Notes: generated by a model not told the origin, from the letters alone. DNA of 64,000 nucleotides from Symbiodinium natans (GCA_905221605.1 CAJNDS010000757.1:720887-784886); one strand, 5' to 3'; counted from the first letter of the stretch, positions 33,396 to 45,734 are shown. Numbers and translations are program-made.

Positions 33396-34382
33396 TCAGA
33401 AATCAAGCAATGTAACGCAAGGAGCCAAAAAAAGCCGAGTTTCCATTTGAGCCTGCAGCTCTCTCTGAAGTCGCACCAGATCGGCAGGGGTCAGCTTTGG
33501 ACGGGCCACTGCCCGTGGTGACATCGAGCACGACACCGAGCGCGACCCCTTCGGGTCTTGGGGAATGCGGCGAACCGCGCGAGCACAGCTCGGGGCTGCA
33601 CTCCGATTCAGTGATGGCTCCGACGCCGATCGCTTGGTTCTTGTTCGAGGCTGGACATGGCCCTGGCAGCCCTGGCATGAAATTCCTGATTTCACATCAT
33701 TCAGTTGCCTCCTCTCGGTGTGCCTTGTGCTTCGCGCACTCTGTGGTCTCTGTGGTCTCTGTGGTCTCTGTGGTCTCTGTGGTCTCTGTGGTCTCGAATC
33801 TTGCGCATTCTGGACGGTGTGATGCATAGACGTGCTTCTCACGCCGTGTCCAGTCGCAGGTGGCGGGGAGCGATGGCCGCGCGCAGATACACGTGAAAAG
33901 TCACGTGCGGTTTGTGGAGAGAAACTTCGTGAGATGCTTCGTTGCGAGACACGAACCCTTGGATCCGATGGCTTCTGTTTGGGGTACACTGGCCTGGCAG
34001 CCCTAGCACCGACACGCTCACCTCTGCAACCACCGTGGAATGCTGTCCGATCACCAGCTTCAGCAGTTTGAGCAGCCGCGCGATCTCTCGCCGAGATGGA
34101 ACGATTCTCTATGTGCCATTCATCTTTCCGTCGTGCCCCGCACTTGCGGCAAAACGAGGAGTCTGCCGTGTTCACGCTTAAGCATCTGGAGCACTTGTAT
34201 GGTGATTCGGACGGCGAGCAGCGCAAGCCTGTGCTGAAGAGGAGGTGAGTCCAGGTATCCAGTCCTAACAGGGCAGATGGTTGCGAATGTTGCGAATGTT
34301 GCGAATGTTGCGAATGTTGCGAATGTTGCGAATGTTGCGAATGTTGCGAATGTTGCGAATGTTGCGAATGTTGCGAACACAA
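33396..34382 (-). CDS. RanBP2-type zinc-finger protein (partial, boundaries unclear)
   Basis: An open frame of 328 codons on the minus strand; its first codon is not ATG, so it is an exon or has an upstream start. After a (HSQ)n stretch made by a 9-bp minisatellite, it encodes PYKCSRCLSVNTADSSFCRK, then CGARR (residues 61-85). The cysteines fit C-x2-C-x3-N-x6-C-x2-C exactly, the RanBP2 zinc-finger pattern, with Tyr in place of the usual Trp two residues before the first Cys. Such fingers bind single-stranded RNA or ubiquitin in other proteins. The remainder is basic, Ser/Arg/Pro-rich and disordered-looking (SRSFSPQTARDFSRV, RTKRSASEPSLNRS), and contains a (PQR)n run from a second 9-bp repeat. 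It ends MCPRAVARPKLTP-like, then a C-terminal LVRLQRELQAQMETRL helix and stop. An RNA-associated role is inference. The (HSQ)n part may be intronic. Confidence 0.55.
   Translation of the reverse strand: MCSQHSQHSQHSQHSQHSQHSQHSQHSQHSQHSQPSALLGLDTWTHLLFSTGLRCSPSESPYKCSRCLSVNTADSSFCRKCGARRKDEWHIENRSISARDRAAAQTAEAGDRTAFHGGCRGERVGARAARPVYPKQKPSDPRVRVSQRSISRSFSPQTARDFSRVSARGHRSPPPATGHGVRSTSMHHTVQNAQDSRPQRPQRPQRPQRPQRPQSARSTRHTERRQLNDVKSGISCQGCQGHVQPRTRTKRSASEPSLNRSAAPSCARAVRRIPQDPKGSRSVSCSMSPRAVARPKLTPADLVRLQRELQAQMETRLFLAPCVTLLDF
33738..33796 (+). repeat. (GGTCTCTGT)n 9-bp minisatellite
   Basis: About six perfect units inside the zinc-finger open frame. On the coding (minus) strand they give the (PQR)n run. 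The unit length keeps the frame whatever the copy number. Confidence 0.95.
34281..34378 (+). repeat. (GTTGCGAAT)n 9-bp minisatellite
   Basis: About eleven perfect units with no substitutions. All three minus frames stay open through it (HSQ, NIR, FAT). It lies just upstream of the zinc-finger coding part, either as part of the exon or in a flanking intron. Perfect units point to recent expansion. Confidence 0.97.
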
Positions 34383-34399
34383 GCCATGCTGAACACAAC

Positions 34400-34900
34400 G
34401 AGATGTAAAATTTCACGATCCCAAACAGGGCTGCTTCTGATTCCTCGGGGCTTCTCATCTCCAGCAACCGGCCAAACGTTCACATTGTGGGGCAGCTGCG
34501 CAGCTGGCCAGCCTCTGGCTAAGGCTAAAAGATGCTCATCTGAAACCCTATGAAAAATGCTCAAACTTGCTGGCGCATGTGAGGCCTGCACGGGCCTGTT
34601 CTCGTTTCGCAGTGGTGCCTTCATAACCGTCATAACCTTGCCAAGCTGCGTGCAGAGGGTGGCCACTTGCAAGGCGACCAGTCAGTCCTTTGCCTGGAAC
34701 CGACGTGCAAACGACCGCAACGGATCCATGGTGTTGAACTGTTGCACAACGCGAACTATTCGAACTTCTTTGTTCAAGGCACAGCATTTCCACAAACAAA
34801 AATCTGGCCTTACAATCTCAGCATCTTGAGATGGTTTCGGTACCGCTCTGGGAGGAGAGCAAGAATTGGACTCCTCCATGCAAGCGGCATGACTCCAGCG
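34400..34900 (-). CDS. Possible upstream exons, unknown
   Basis: Minus-strand sequence reads VRIVRVVQQFNTMDPLRSFA, then RRFQAKD, a TGA, then in the same frame LVALQVATLCTQLGKVMTVM, KAPLRNENRPVQASHAPASL, SIFHRVSDEHLLALARGW. It looks coding apart from the stop at about 34680. Either a very short intron (GC donor after RRFQ) or a disabling mutation explains the break. It could be the 5' part of the zinc-finger gene, but no family is recognised. Confidence 0.3.
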
Positions 34901-34904
34901 CCAA

Positions 34905-37900
34905 CATGAGCCAAATCTGTACGAAAGTTCACGAGCCCCAACAAAGCACCGCTGTCTCACCTGCCCGCTTCCAGACCAGGGCTTGGTCAGCGGGCTCGAG
35001 GCTCTCTCTGGACTCCTGAGAGGAAAAAAATGTAAAAAGGGTATCATAGGGTATCACAATGGTGACACGGAAGAAACGCGAGCCATGAACCTGAGACCTG
35101 CCCACTTTCCCTCCTGGAACGCCTGAGAGGCGAAGACGGTGCCGAGCCTGCCACTCTCAAATTGCGTTCTCGTTGTATTTAACGCCAAGCCGAGAGCCTG
35201 CTGAAGTCGAAATGGAGCTCAGGCCAATCACGTCCAAGCTTGGGGTTGCCGAAGGAGTCGCATGGCTCATGCTTGGCTCCTGCTCTTTTCAGTTGAGATG
35301 CATTACGAAGGCACCTTGGACTGCCTGCAACCTGCACGCCGACGGAAAAACGCACCACACCAGACAGGACACATCCAGACACCTTTCATGTCTAATTGTG
35401 TCCTATGCCAATGTCCTGGCGCTTTGGAGGCGACCGCAATCCAGCGTTCATGCGCAGCAGGGCCTCAGTAGGCGGGGACCACGGGAGGCGATGCTCGCAA
35501 GGACCCATACAGAGACTGCAGTCTGCAGCAGTAGCCAACACTTGGGACTTCCAGCCAAGCTCCCCACAATCTCAGCAGCAGCCTGCGCACGGCCTTGCAG
35601 CAAGTAGAAGACAACAGGGTGTACAGAGAGAAGCCCAAGGGAATCGAGCAGAAACATGAAGAAACGCAAGGAAGATGAAGGAAACAGCACAAAATGACAG
35701 CAATGACAGCACCGCTTCAGTTTCACTTTTCAGCTTCAATTCTCTCGCAAGACCGTGGGATGCCCGGATGTCCCCACCTTCCGCCTGGGCTCGAGCAGCA
35801 ATCGCCTGACGCCCGTCGCAATGCAATGATGGTGACAATCCGCCGAGGCCTTGCACCCCTTTATTCAGCACTTTTTTGCCTGGCATGGGTACCCCCGCTG
35901 ACATTTGCCACGCCCTCGCCCCACCCCCACCCACCCACCCCACCCACCCGTCCCCCGGCTTGCATGAGTCATCGGGGTTTGGTCAAAGGGCATGTTGGTC
36001 CACTGGCCAGGGGGGGGAGGGGGGCAGCCCTCTCCTCCTGCTTTCTAAACACGGTCACCCTATTCTGCTTGCAGATGTGGGCGAACGGGCGCGCCCAACC
36101 AGTCAGCGTAAAACTACGACCATGTGGAGCAGGAAGTACAGGATTTTTCCTGTGACAATACAAGTTAGCCTAGTAAACAAGAGATTCTTCATAGAAAAAT
36201 GATAAACATAGCACCACGAACATACAGAGGGTTTTCATAGTAAAACATAACGCAGATGGTAACTAGCCGTGGTTTCCCTATCAACATATAGACGAACCCG
36301 AGGTTGTTCAGTCAGGTTGGAGGAACCGAGTTCTTTGGAAGCGCAAAGAAAATTGTTTCCTATCCTTCCTATTGCAAATGGAGGGTCCCCCCCTAAGTTA
36401 GGGGCCCTAACTTTTATCCTCTTCGAATGTAGGGAAATGAAAGCTTCTGCTGTTCAATCCAACGGAACAACCCCCGCCCCCTCACTCCTCGGGAAAACAA
36501 CAAAGCATGAACAAATTCAGGGGTGTTGGGGGGCTCAAGGGTCTGTAACGTGTTTTGTACACGTGTGTTTGTGTGTTTGTGTGTGTGCGTGTGCGAGCTA
36601 GGATTTGGGGTTTGAGGTTGCGGGTTGGGGGGGGGGTACATGAGCCTGCGTAGAAGAGCGGTGGGACCATGATGGCGTGTGTTGAATGAAGACCTGGGTA
36701 TGGGCGCCGCGCTGCTCGGCAGGCTGCGGCCGAGGCGGGGTCGCGTAGCGTCAAAATCATGCAGGTGATTGTTGTTCCACTACTTTTTCAAAAGGGGCCA
36801 CAAACAAGGGACGCAGAAACAATGCCAAGCTCATTCGAATCAGAACCTGGCTGGCTGGCTTTGTCATAATGGGACTGTTTATACTCCAAGAACAAAACCA
36901 ACTCCGCTGGTCACAAGGTCTTCTGCCTTAAACATGTGGCCAAGCCAGCACTTCTTGTTGACAGGCCAAAGGGGCTTTTAAGACGACTACGTAGCATAAG
37001 TAGCTAAACTACAGGCTGCAGAGCTTGACCGACGCAAGCGGACGCCGGCTGCTGAAGCGAGAGGCCACTTAAGAACAGAGCCTTCAGACCTTCAGGAAAT
37101 TTCAGGAACATAGGACGTGGCAGATTGGCAGAACGAGGAGGCCTGCACCAGCCCAAGCACATGTGTAGCTGTACCAGGCCAAGCACGTGTTTAAGGGCGC
37201 TCAATGGCGGGCTGGGCAAGGGCTGAGGACTTCGGTGGCACTTCTGTGGGGCCCGATGGCCCGGGAGAGCCCAGGGAGAGCACAGAGCTGGCGTGAGCGG
37301 ACATAGACGGACATAGACGGACGGGCTACAGCATTTACAGTATCTAGCTGTGAATAAGCAGCACGGTTGTGATTTTTTACAGTCTGCAAAGAAAGAGGCA
37401 AAAGATATCAAAAGATGCTCGAGTTTTTTCCGTGTTTGAAGCCCTTCGAACCGCAAGGCCCTTTGCTTCATTATTTCCTTCCTTCCTGTCTTCCTTCTAG
37501 CCGGGATTTCATTTCTTGTGCATCCCTATTGATTTATTTTTGATCCTCTTTGAGTTTTGTTGATCCCTATCCCCGATAGGCCTGCCACGTGCTCGGAGTC
37601 TCGGCTTTCCATGCCTCGGGGAACTGGAGTTGTCGAGATTTGTGAAAGAAGAGAACATGCAAGCAACTACCAGTACTTCATGCAAAGTGACATGGTATGC
37701 ACGGGTATGAGCCGTTGATAGCCAAGGAATTCCACAGTAACCACCCTTTTGATGCTTCCAGGATCTTCCAGGTAAAGACGTCTTGAAGCCACTGTTGGGC
37801 TCCTGCATGGAAGCTCCAACTGCGGTCTTAGAGATAGGCTCCTCCAAACAGTGCGTCTAAAACCATCTAAAACCAGGAAAAGCAAGAGCCTCTCTCCTCC

Positions 37901-38225
37901 GCATGTCAAGTGCATGCTGTACACGGTGCGTGACGCATGGATGGCAGACTATAACTTGCACCAAGCCAGCTAAAGGGTCACGAATTCACGTGCACGGCCA
38001 TCTCAGAGGGCCTGAGGCGCCCAACTCGAGTCGTGCTACTCATACGACTCTACCTATTCTCCGCACCTTCTGCGCAAACCGGAGCGGTCGACTTGGAGGT
38101 GTTGCCGGGCTCCACTTTTCCCTGCGAAAGTTGGCTTCAAAGACACCACTTCGAATCATTTCGACCACTTTTCGACCCCTTTTCCATCTGCAGCTTGACA
38201 CTCGTTGCGCAAAGTTCCTTAAGGT
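34905..38225. other. Spacer, no confident gene
   Basis: No recognisable domain. Visible structures are a perfect palindrome at 36395-36413 (arms AAGTTAGGG and CCCTAACTT around one G), a short GT-rich run at 36560-36595, C-runs at 35915-35955, and a tandem acatagacgg pair near 37305. Minus-strand open frames at 37004-37471 and 37667-37924 have no known relatives. Confidence 0.45.
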
Positions 38226-38229
38226 TCCC

Positions 38230-41200
38230 TCAGTAGGCAGCAGGAGCGACCTTAACCACTGCCACTGGCAAGGAAGCCGTGCAAGCACCAGGTTCGCGGA
38301 TTCTCGGACCTGCTCTCAAAAACTGGAAAGCGAAGGCAAAAAACGAAGGCAACGGCAAGCTCAGGGTGCTCAACGGATGCGCGCAGAGGATGCTCTCGCC
38401 TTCTCGTTGCCGTGCCAAAGCAACTGTGCCAGCTTTGGCAGCGGCGCGCGCGAGCCACGCTGCAGGAGCCAGCCGAGTGCTTGCTGGGCAGCGACCTGGA
38501 CGGAGATCACAAAGTCTACAGATGTTTGCAGGTCAGCAGATGGCAAAAGAGCAAAGCGCAGAGCAGGATGGCAACATTGGCAACCGGCGGCCTCACACAT
38601 CTTCTCGGATGATTCCAGGCACGATGCTAGCTTGGTGGCTGTGACCTGCACGTCAGCGAAAGCTGAATCGTTGAGGTGCTGAAACTTGCTGAACAGTCCC
38701 AGGCCTCGTCGTCGAGATCACAAAGTCGGCCTGCTGCCAAGATTGCTGCACACTGCACGCACGGTGCAGGGTCGTCAAGCCGGTCCAGCAAGAGGCCTCC
38801 CACAAATCAAAAAAAGGGCTTTAAAATGAAACGGCAAAAAAAGAGAGCAATGAGGAAGTCGAGCAAAAGAGCATGGCTTACAATGACAACTTCGATGAAT
38901 GCTGTCACGTACCCTCCTCCTCATAGTTGAGAGTATCCGACAGCTTCACTTACAACCAGACCACGCGCTGCAGCTCTACTGGCCAAGACCAATGCTGTCC
39001 GTGGGGCGTCGAAGCCCGGAACTCTTCCTGGCCAGCTTTTCCAGAGCAGTGACCGCCGTCTTGCGCACGGAGGCATGGGAGTCCTCCGAAGCTTAGACTT
39101 GGAGGTCTGAGCAGCAGAATGTGTATATTATATATATATATATATGTAGTATTGTGTGTATATATATATAATGTGCCGATGCATAGAACTGGCCAACCCA
39201 TCTGCGCGCATTGCACGTTCGCAGTTCCAGCACCCAGCCTCGAGGCTCGCTATCACTCGGCCCTCCGCTGTTTGCGGCAAATCCTCCGCCAGGGTTCCAA
39301 GCCTTGACTCAAACACACCACAACAAGCATCACCAAAACTAAAGCTTTCCAAGCCCTAAATCATTCGTGGGATTGGATTGTCCCCAAAACGATGCCATGA
39401 TGAAGTCCCAGGCGGTCACCCACATGAGGCTGCCACTCAAACTTCTGCAGCTTACGCGCGCTGGGTAGTGCCCGAAACTCTGCCCTCTTCAAGTTAGGCC
39501 CGCCTGTACTGGAGCCACAACGTGGTACAAGAAACAACTCCCTCGCGTAAAATGATCATGCCCAAGCGGCACTCGCAATGCCATCTTGCGGACTTCTATG
39601 CTGGAGTCAGCCACACACCTCTCCGAAAACGAAAGCAGAAAAACGCTGCATACTGCGCACTGACAAACTGACAAACCCGGCAGCAACGGCTAGAGCACCT
39701 TGCAGCCTCGAGAATGGCGGGCTGGTTGCCTGGTTGCATAGCAAAAAGTGTAAAAATTGCATCTACACAATGGCTGGCGTTTTGATGCCCGCTCTGAGCA
39801 TCAGCTCCTTGAAGCCCTTTGCCGCGCGCCTGGCAGAGCGAACCTTGGTGCATGCAACTCGATGCAACCACACTTTAACGACGCATGAAAGGCAAACCGA
39901 AAGATCGTTCCGGCACGCTGTTGCAGTGCTGGTGATGGCACGGCTTTCGGGCACTTTCTTTGCTGTTGAGGAACTGCTGCAGCGCCGAAAGGAGCGCCTT
40001 CCGGCCTCCAATGTCAGCATCCTCCATCCGCAAGGAAATCGACGCAATCACATCCGCACAGCCTGTGCGAACGTGCGAACTTCGAATGCAAAAAACACAG
40101 AGGAATCACAGAAAGAATTGCACACGGAATCGATGGCATTGCTGCCTGGAGCTGCGAGTTGATGCAGCGCAATCAGTGCTGCCTTTCGAAGCAGCGGCGA
40201 AGAATCAAAAAACGTCTTTCAGAATGTTTCAACATGTCTGACAATAGAGACTCAACAACAGCTTCTGGCATCCCCACCCACCCTAATGCTAAACAAATTG
40301 ATGGGCACTGTAGGGATCATCTGGGACGTGGCACGCCACGGCTCCCCTTCAAAGAGGCATTGCCGAGTACACCTATAGTCGCCCTAACACAGTAGCTTGA
40401 ACCGGGCCGGCACTCCAGAAGTGAGATTTGGCACTCCAGGGATACTCCGTGGGATTCTCTCTTGGAGGAGGCTCGGAAGACCCAATCGAACAACTGAGTT
40501 GAACTCGCAACTTCCACAGGGCAGGGAACGTCGAGACCTCCGAAGATGCTGTGGCCTCGCGGACATCGAGTGACTGGTGGCCCAAGTGCTCCACAACAAG
40601 CGCTATCCAGATGGGATCACCTCTCCGTGCCTTGGCAACACACAGTAGCAGGAGCAAGGACGCCACAATACTCTGCAACAAGATGCCTTTTTGCAGCGAT
40701 GCTATGTGCGACACTAGCATGCCAAGACCACACACCCAAGACCATAGCTTTGCTGCCGAAGTCTTAACACAAACTACGGAAAGAATGGAAAGGTTAGGTT
40801 TCACGTGCTTGGTTGCCATGTCAACTTGAGCCGAGAAGCAACCTTGGACAAAGCATCCGCGGCAGCCATACGAACTCTCAGCCCTTCGTCCGCCAAAGCC
40901 GCTACCAGTTTGCGAACCACTGCTGCATCTCCGCAACTGGCAGGGCACGGCAACATACAACTTTCCTATCGCGACCTCGCAGGCCGGCATGCGAACTGAC
41001 TTGACATTGTCCTACTGGGCAAGAATGCTGGCTGCCTGCGATTGGTTACGTCACTGCAGCAGCAGATTGTAAGTCATGGTGAGTTTAGCCTACAGATTAT
41101 AGCTGCTGCCCTTAATGATTTTAATCTGAGCTGGCGGTTAGCACCCCAATTAACTGCCTGGACAAGTCCTTCAGGGTGACGACAGCGTGCTCGCGAACCA

Positions 41201-41580
41201 GGTTGGACTCATGTTGCAGGCTGTTGCTCACAGCCTGGCAGTTCAGCTGCAGCCACAACCGGATTGAACCTTGGCATTTTGGCACGGCACCTCTATGACA
41301 GCAGCATTTCCCTTGCCCGCCATTTTGAGCAATGCCCGGCTGATGCACCTGCAAGACCATGAAGCGTTATCATAATGCTGCGAACAACGCAAAGCTCTTG
41401 GATGCCCTTGGATGCCCTTGGATGCCCTTTGTGGCCTGGCAAGGCGTGCATCGTAGGGTGGTGCAGCCAGGGCTGCGGCCACGGTACGCATCGCTGGTGC
41501 ATCACCCCGAGCACAGGCAAGGGCGCCAAGGGCGCTGATTGCCTTTCCAGGCAGTATATGGCTGTATCACTCATCTTTCC
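38230..41580 (-). CDS. HEAT-repeat protein, many exons
   Basis: Helical-repeat scaffold protein; these usually bind proteins or nucleic acid. At least nine minus-strand islands, in changing frames, each encode one HEAT/PBS-lyase-type helix pair with the expected D-x-x-V-R or equivalent turn. From 5' to 3': AISALGALACARGDAPAMRT (about 41460-41545); SLQHESNLVREHAVVTLKDL (about 41165-41225); LVAALADEGLRVRMAAADAL (40815-40930); VVEHLGHQSLDVREATASSE (about 40525-40595); SPLLRKAALIALHQLAAPGS (about 40130-40205); SLRMEDADIGGRKALLSALQ (about 39955-40060); DSSIEVRKMALRV (about 39560-39612); LPQTAEGRVIASLEAG (about 39220-39280); SEDSHASVRKTAVTALEKLA (39024-39096); LLLDRLDDPAPCVQCAAILA (about 38735-38805); LSKFQHLNDSAFADVQVTAT (about 38620-38700). 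Spacing of roughly 100-350 bp suggests about one repeat per exon. Exon ends were not resolved, and start and stop are unknown. Function beyond scaffold is not known. Confidence 0.7.
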
Positions 41581-41627
41581 TGGTGTTAAGCAGTCTTGGC
41601 GTTCGTAGGCCATACTAAGCCCCATCT

Positions 41628-42985
41628 TCAACCAAATATCATTCTGGATTTTAGACTGGCTGTGACTTCTGGCAAGAAGGCCTTATCCAAGCCCGGATCC
41701 CGCTTGTCGACGAGCTGGATCAATGCTGATCGAAATATGCCTGTGGTGGCTGCCGCAAGCTCCTGAGGAGCGGTTTGAATGGAACTGTTGCAGGTGTTGT
41801 GAACCAACTTCTGCTGCTTAGCGCCACTCGCAGTACTCTCCACAACTTTCGTAATTTCCCGGTGGGCTTCGGTTGACGCAGCCAACAAGGTACTGAGCGA
41901 AAAGGCATCCAAAAAGACTGCACCGTGCAGCCGGGCGATATGGAAGCCCTGCCAAACGGAGCAAGTACCAATTGGGCTTGCAGACACTACTCGTGTTCAA
42001 AAAACTCGGAAAAGCCTAGAAACATGTATCGCCGCCTTGTCAACAAGGATCTCAGCTGATGAGCACATGCTATGGCACCAGCAAGGAGCACAAAAACATC
42101 CGGAGAGCGGGGTTTGAGGCCATCGTGTCCCGAAGACTGTGGGCAGATTCGTCAAGGGGAAGGAATCTAATCACGATCAGAGTCAGCATACCATGCAGAG
42201 CCCCGTGCGATGTTTTGTTCTGATCAAGCTCAAGAGCCACGATGCAGAGAGTTGTGGACCATGCAACGGGCACGGAACAAACAACTGACCAGCTTGCTAA
42301 GCACAGAACGACTTTGCCTGGTGGCATATGTCGCCACCTAAAACAACAAGGAGGTGAACACTTATTGGCACCAGCACGTACAGAATCCCGTGTTACTATG
42401 TAAGGTCTCAGCAACTCCGCATCGGTGTTCGCAGACGCCCCTCTGGACGATGATGGAGACTGCAGGTCGCAAGCTGGTTCAATTCGCGAAACGACATGGT
42501 TAGTTTCGCCCTGACTGTTGCATTCTAACACGGCAAGCCTACTCATCCTACTCACAATGATTTATCATACTCCGCACAGGCTTTACAATGTACAAGACTA
42601 TTCATGACTACCCTTGGTCTTGGCTTTGGCATGTGTCGGCACGACCAAAGGAATCCTTGATTAATGGACAACCCTGTTTTTCGGCCTCAGGCCACGCGAA
42701 TCGTGCCGGGCCGTTTCTCGAAACCATCTGCACGTCCTGTGAGTTGCTGGGTCAATTAATTGTGTGATGCAAAAGGACGCTTACATATCTACAGCAGCTC
42801 CCGTCTGACCTTACCTCTAGAGACTTTCTCACGCGTTGCTTCGATCGAGGCGGAGTAAAAGCCAGGCGGTCGAGCACTGAGGTAGTACTCGACAGGCCGG
42901 GAAGTTTTGCTCCACCGTCCGCCCATGCGGCATTGAGGTAAAAGGCAGTTCTCAAATTGTTCGCGAGGGTTTGCCGTCGCACATG
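41628..42985 (-). CDS. Possible 5' exons or neighbouring gene of the HEAT protein
   Basis: Three minus-strand open islands look coding but match no family I can name. One is at 41628-41987 (AHREITKVVESTASGAKQQK, later LVDKRDPGLDKAFLPEVTAS). A second at 42070-42555 includes DQNKTSHGALHGMLTLIVIR, loosely like the QN-x-x-HG-x-L signature of THADA/Trm732 HEAT proteins. The third is at 42752-42982 (RRQTLANNLRTAFYLNAAWA). They share strand and order with the HEAT gene and may be its N-terminal part. The THADA link is a weak hypothesis. Confidence 0.3.
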
Positions 42986-42989
42986 TGTT

Positions 42990-45730
42990 GGAGATCTTGC
43001 CGAAGCTTGTGAAGCTTGGAGACGTGCATTTCCACTGTCTCAGCGCGAAAGCAAAATCTCCAACCGCACCACATGAGGTTGTTACCTAAGAAGGCATGTT
43101 TCTTGGATATTAGGCAAGTCGACAAGTGTAAGCAGACATGCTTCTATATTTGTGCGTCTGTTGGGTCGGTGCTACTTGGGCATTGGTGGTACTTCAATGT
43201 TGGCGTCCATGCGATCCCGGCCTGGCCGCCAATGCGATGTTCCCCCAGATTGGAGGCCACAGGGCATCGGCCGTGGAGCAGCTTTTCGACCATTTCGTTC
43301 GGGCAGGAGTTGGCCGCCCCCATCGCGCCACCGTCGTGCACACGCACGCCCTGGATCTCGCACCCTTGTCTCCGTGACTTTACATACCATATCAATCCAG
43401 CACGGCGCCGGCGCGACACCAGCGCAACACCCCGGCAACACCGCCGTCTTCAACTATACGGTGTAATGCCCCAGTCAACCCGCATCACGGCCCTGATCTC
43501 GCTCACCGCCCCACCCCCCCCCTCTCCGCGCCGGGATCGCTTCCTCCTTTTTGGGGGCTCCTCGCAAAGTGAACCGCTGCTGGCCCATGCGGAATGCTGT
43601 CGGAGTGCTTTCTTGGGGGGTCGTCTTGGAGTCTTTTAGCGTGCTCAACTAGTGCTCTGCCGAATTGTCGGCAAAACAAGACTCCCTAATTAAGCTCGTT
43701 CACTGGTTATTAACTTTGCCTAATTTGCCTAGCCTTGAAACTGACCTACTTCAGTCTGGTGCGAACCTGCCGGTCCCTGGCGCAGGCTGTCCGCATGGCG
43801 CCTGAGAAGAAACAATGCAGCGTAGCGCAATGCAGAGCACACATCGAACATCACGGACCATCAAATACCTGAAAAGATCTGATAGGAAACTGAGGCATAT
43901 GCCTTTGATTCGCAACCATGACTTGGACTTCGGGGCGGAACATCCTGGAAGATTTTGAGGGATGTTGAGGGCGGTCTGCTGCAAAAGTGGCCCACGTCAT
44001 CCGACGTCACTGCAAGAAGCCAGGACTTGGCAAGATATGGCAAGACACTGCCCCTTGTCCTCCAGCCTCAGGTCGGGCTGCCAGCGGTGAGCCCAGAGAG
44101 GCGGAGACCAAAGCCTCTTGAAAGATTAACTATCGATCATATCGTATCCCTTGTGTGGTGCACGATAGCACAGAACTGAGTTGGCGCCAACTTGGCCACT
44201 TTGCCCCTTGCTCCCCCCCACTTGCCGCAGTCCAACTTTCAACTGGAAGTCTGGATCGTGAAACCTTCACTGTGACGGAGACTGTCAATGCGGAGTCATG
44301 CCATACACTACCGTGCTACGTTCATTGCTAAGTTCATTACTTTGACAGGTAAATTTGCTGCAGCTTCGGGAGTTTTCCAATTGCGAATCTGAACAGTATA
44401 GTGGCTAGCTGGAATGCCGGGGCTCTCCTCTCCGTGTTGCTGGCCCAAACACAACAGACTGCTTCGCAAGAAGGCACACACAATAGATCTCGCCTTGGTC
44501 TCATCCATGGCTTCGGCATGGAGATCCGTATTTGTCCAGCACTGCAACTGCTCTTGTCTCTTCTTTGCGTTCATCTGCAGACTCTGGACACTCTAGCTGA
44601 CGTACAAGTAGTGCTAGGCTCACTCAAAGAAAGCCACTCGACTTATAAACTGCCAGGTTGTGTTGATTGTTGTAGGCAGCAACCCGGCAATGTCAAGGCT
44701 GGAAAGGCCTTGCCCCATCTTTTATGCACCATGCTGGCATCTGAAAGTTTTGGAAGGTGAAAGTTCGACAGGCTTATCGCTCAATCAATCCCGCATGCTC
44801 TTCCTGGAAAATTCTGCTGGCTTCATCACTTTGCTCAAAAGCTCTGCTTGCTGCAGTGGTTCATCAATGATCCTTATCCTTGTAACAGGCTGGTGCAACC
44901 ACGCGCCGCTCGCAACACAACAAGCTGCACACGAGTGAGCGCCTGTGACACCACGCCCACCTGTCAGGGAACCGCCCGTTACCTGCGCAACCCCATTCAC
45001 CATCGTACTGGCAGATAATAATAGCTGTACTGGGGCTGCGATGTGGCTAAACCCCATACACCCACAGGTTCACAAGGGTAGGAGGGAGGGGGTCCGAAGG
45101 TGTTGGCACATGTGACACGCTCTCAGGCACGTCAATGCAAGTATTTGCAGCGTCTAGCTGACAGCTGGCCAACTTGCAGGTTCGGCCCGAACTCCAAGAC
45201 ATTGCTATTCTTGAACAACTCCTGCTTAAGGAATCCCTACCTGCAGCGCTGCATGCCGATGACATCCGAGGACCTAGAAGAGCCTTTTCAACGCGATGTT
45301 TGCAATGGTCTCGTCACAGCTCTTTGCTCAGACGTACTGCAAGCCGATCGCGATGAACTTCTTCGCAGACCACCTTCCCATAGTAGCCGCGCATGCCGGG
45401 CCTAGCCTCTGGGCCCGAGGCTCATCTACCATTTTAAGGGTAGCTGCCTATCCCCAGCTCCGAGGCCGCCATCAGGTTACAGCATTTTAGGGGCCTTGAT
45501 GACACATTGCAGTGTTCAGCAGTCTGCGTTGCAGCCTGATGTCGTGTTCGTCATATTCTCATATATTCTCGTTGGGGGGTCCTGTCCCAAACCACTCCCG
45601 ATTCAGTTGGTCGCCTAAAGCAACTAACTTGAAGTATCCTCTCAGAATCCTGGGGTCGACTGCGTGCCGCTTTGTTGTCTGCTGACTATGTAAATCCTTG
45701 TGCATTCTGTGCAGAAGTCGCACGGAAGCA
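42990..45730. other. Unresolved region, scattered coding-like islands
   Basis: 43170-43450 is GC-rich with open frames on both strands. Minus-strand RIRIIDEPLQQAELLSKVMK then PAEFSRKSMRD (about 44785-44890) looks like an exon. On the plus strand VRPELQDIAILEQLLLKESL (45178-45280) and CNGLVTALCSDVLQADRDEL (45298-45390) also look coding. No family can be named and strand assignments conflict, so I give no model. Confidence 0.25.
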
Positions 45731-45734
45731 GGAC

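Noticed and set aside
37903..38682. 259-codon plus frame
   Set aside because: Its 3' half is antisense to HEAT-repeat coding islands; composition does not look like protein.
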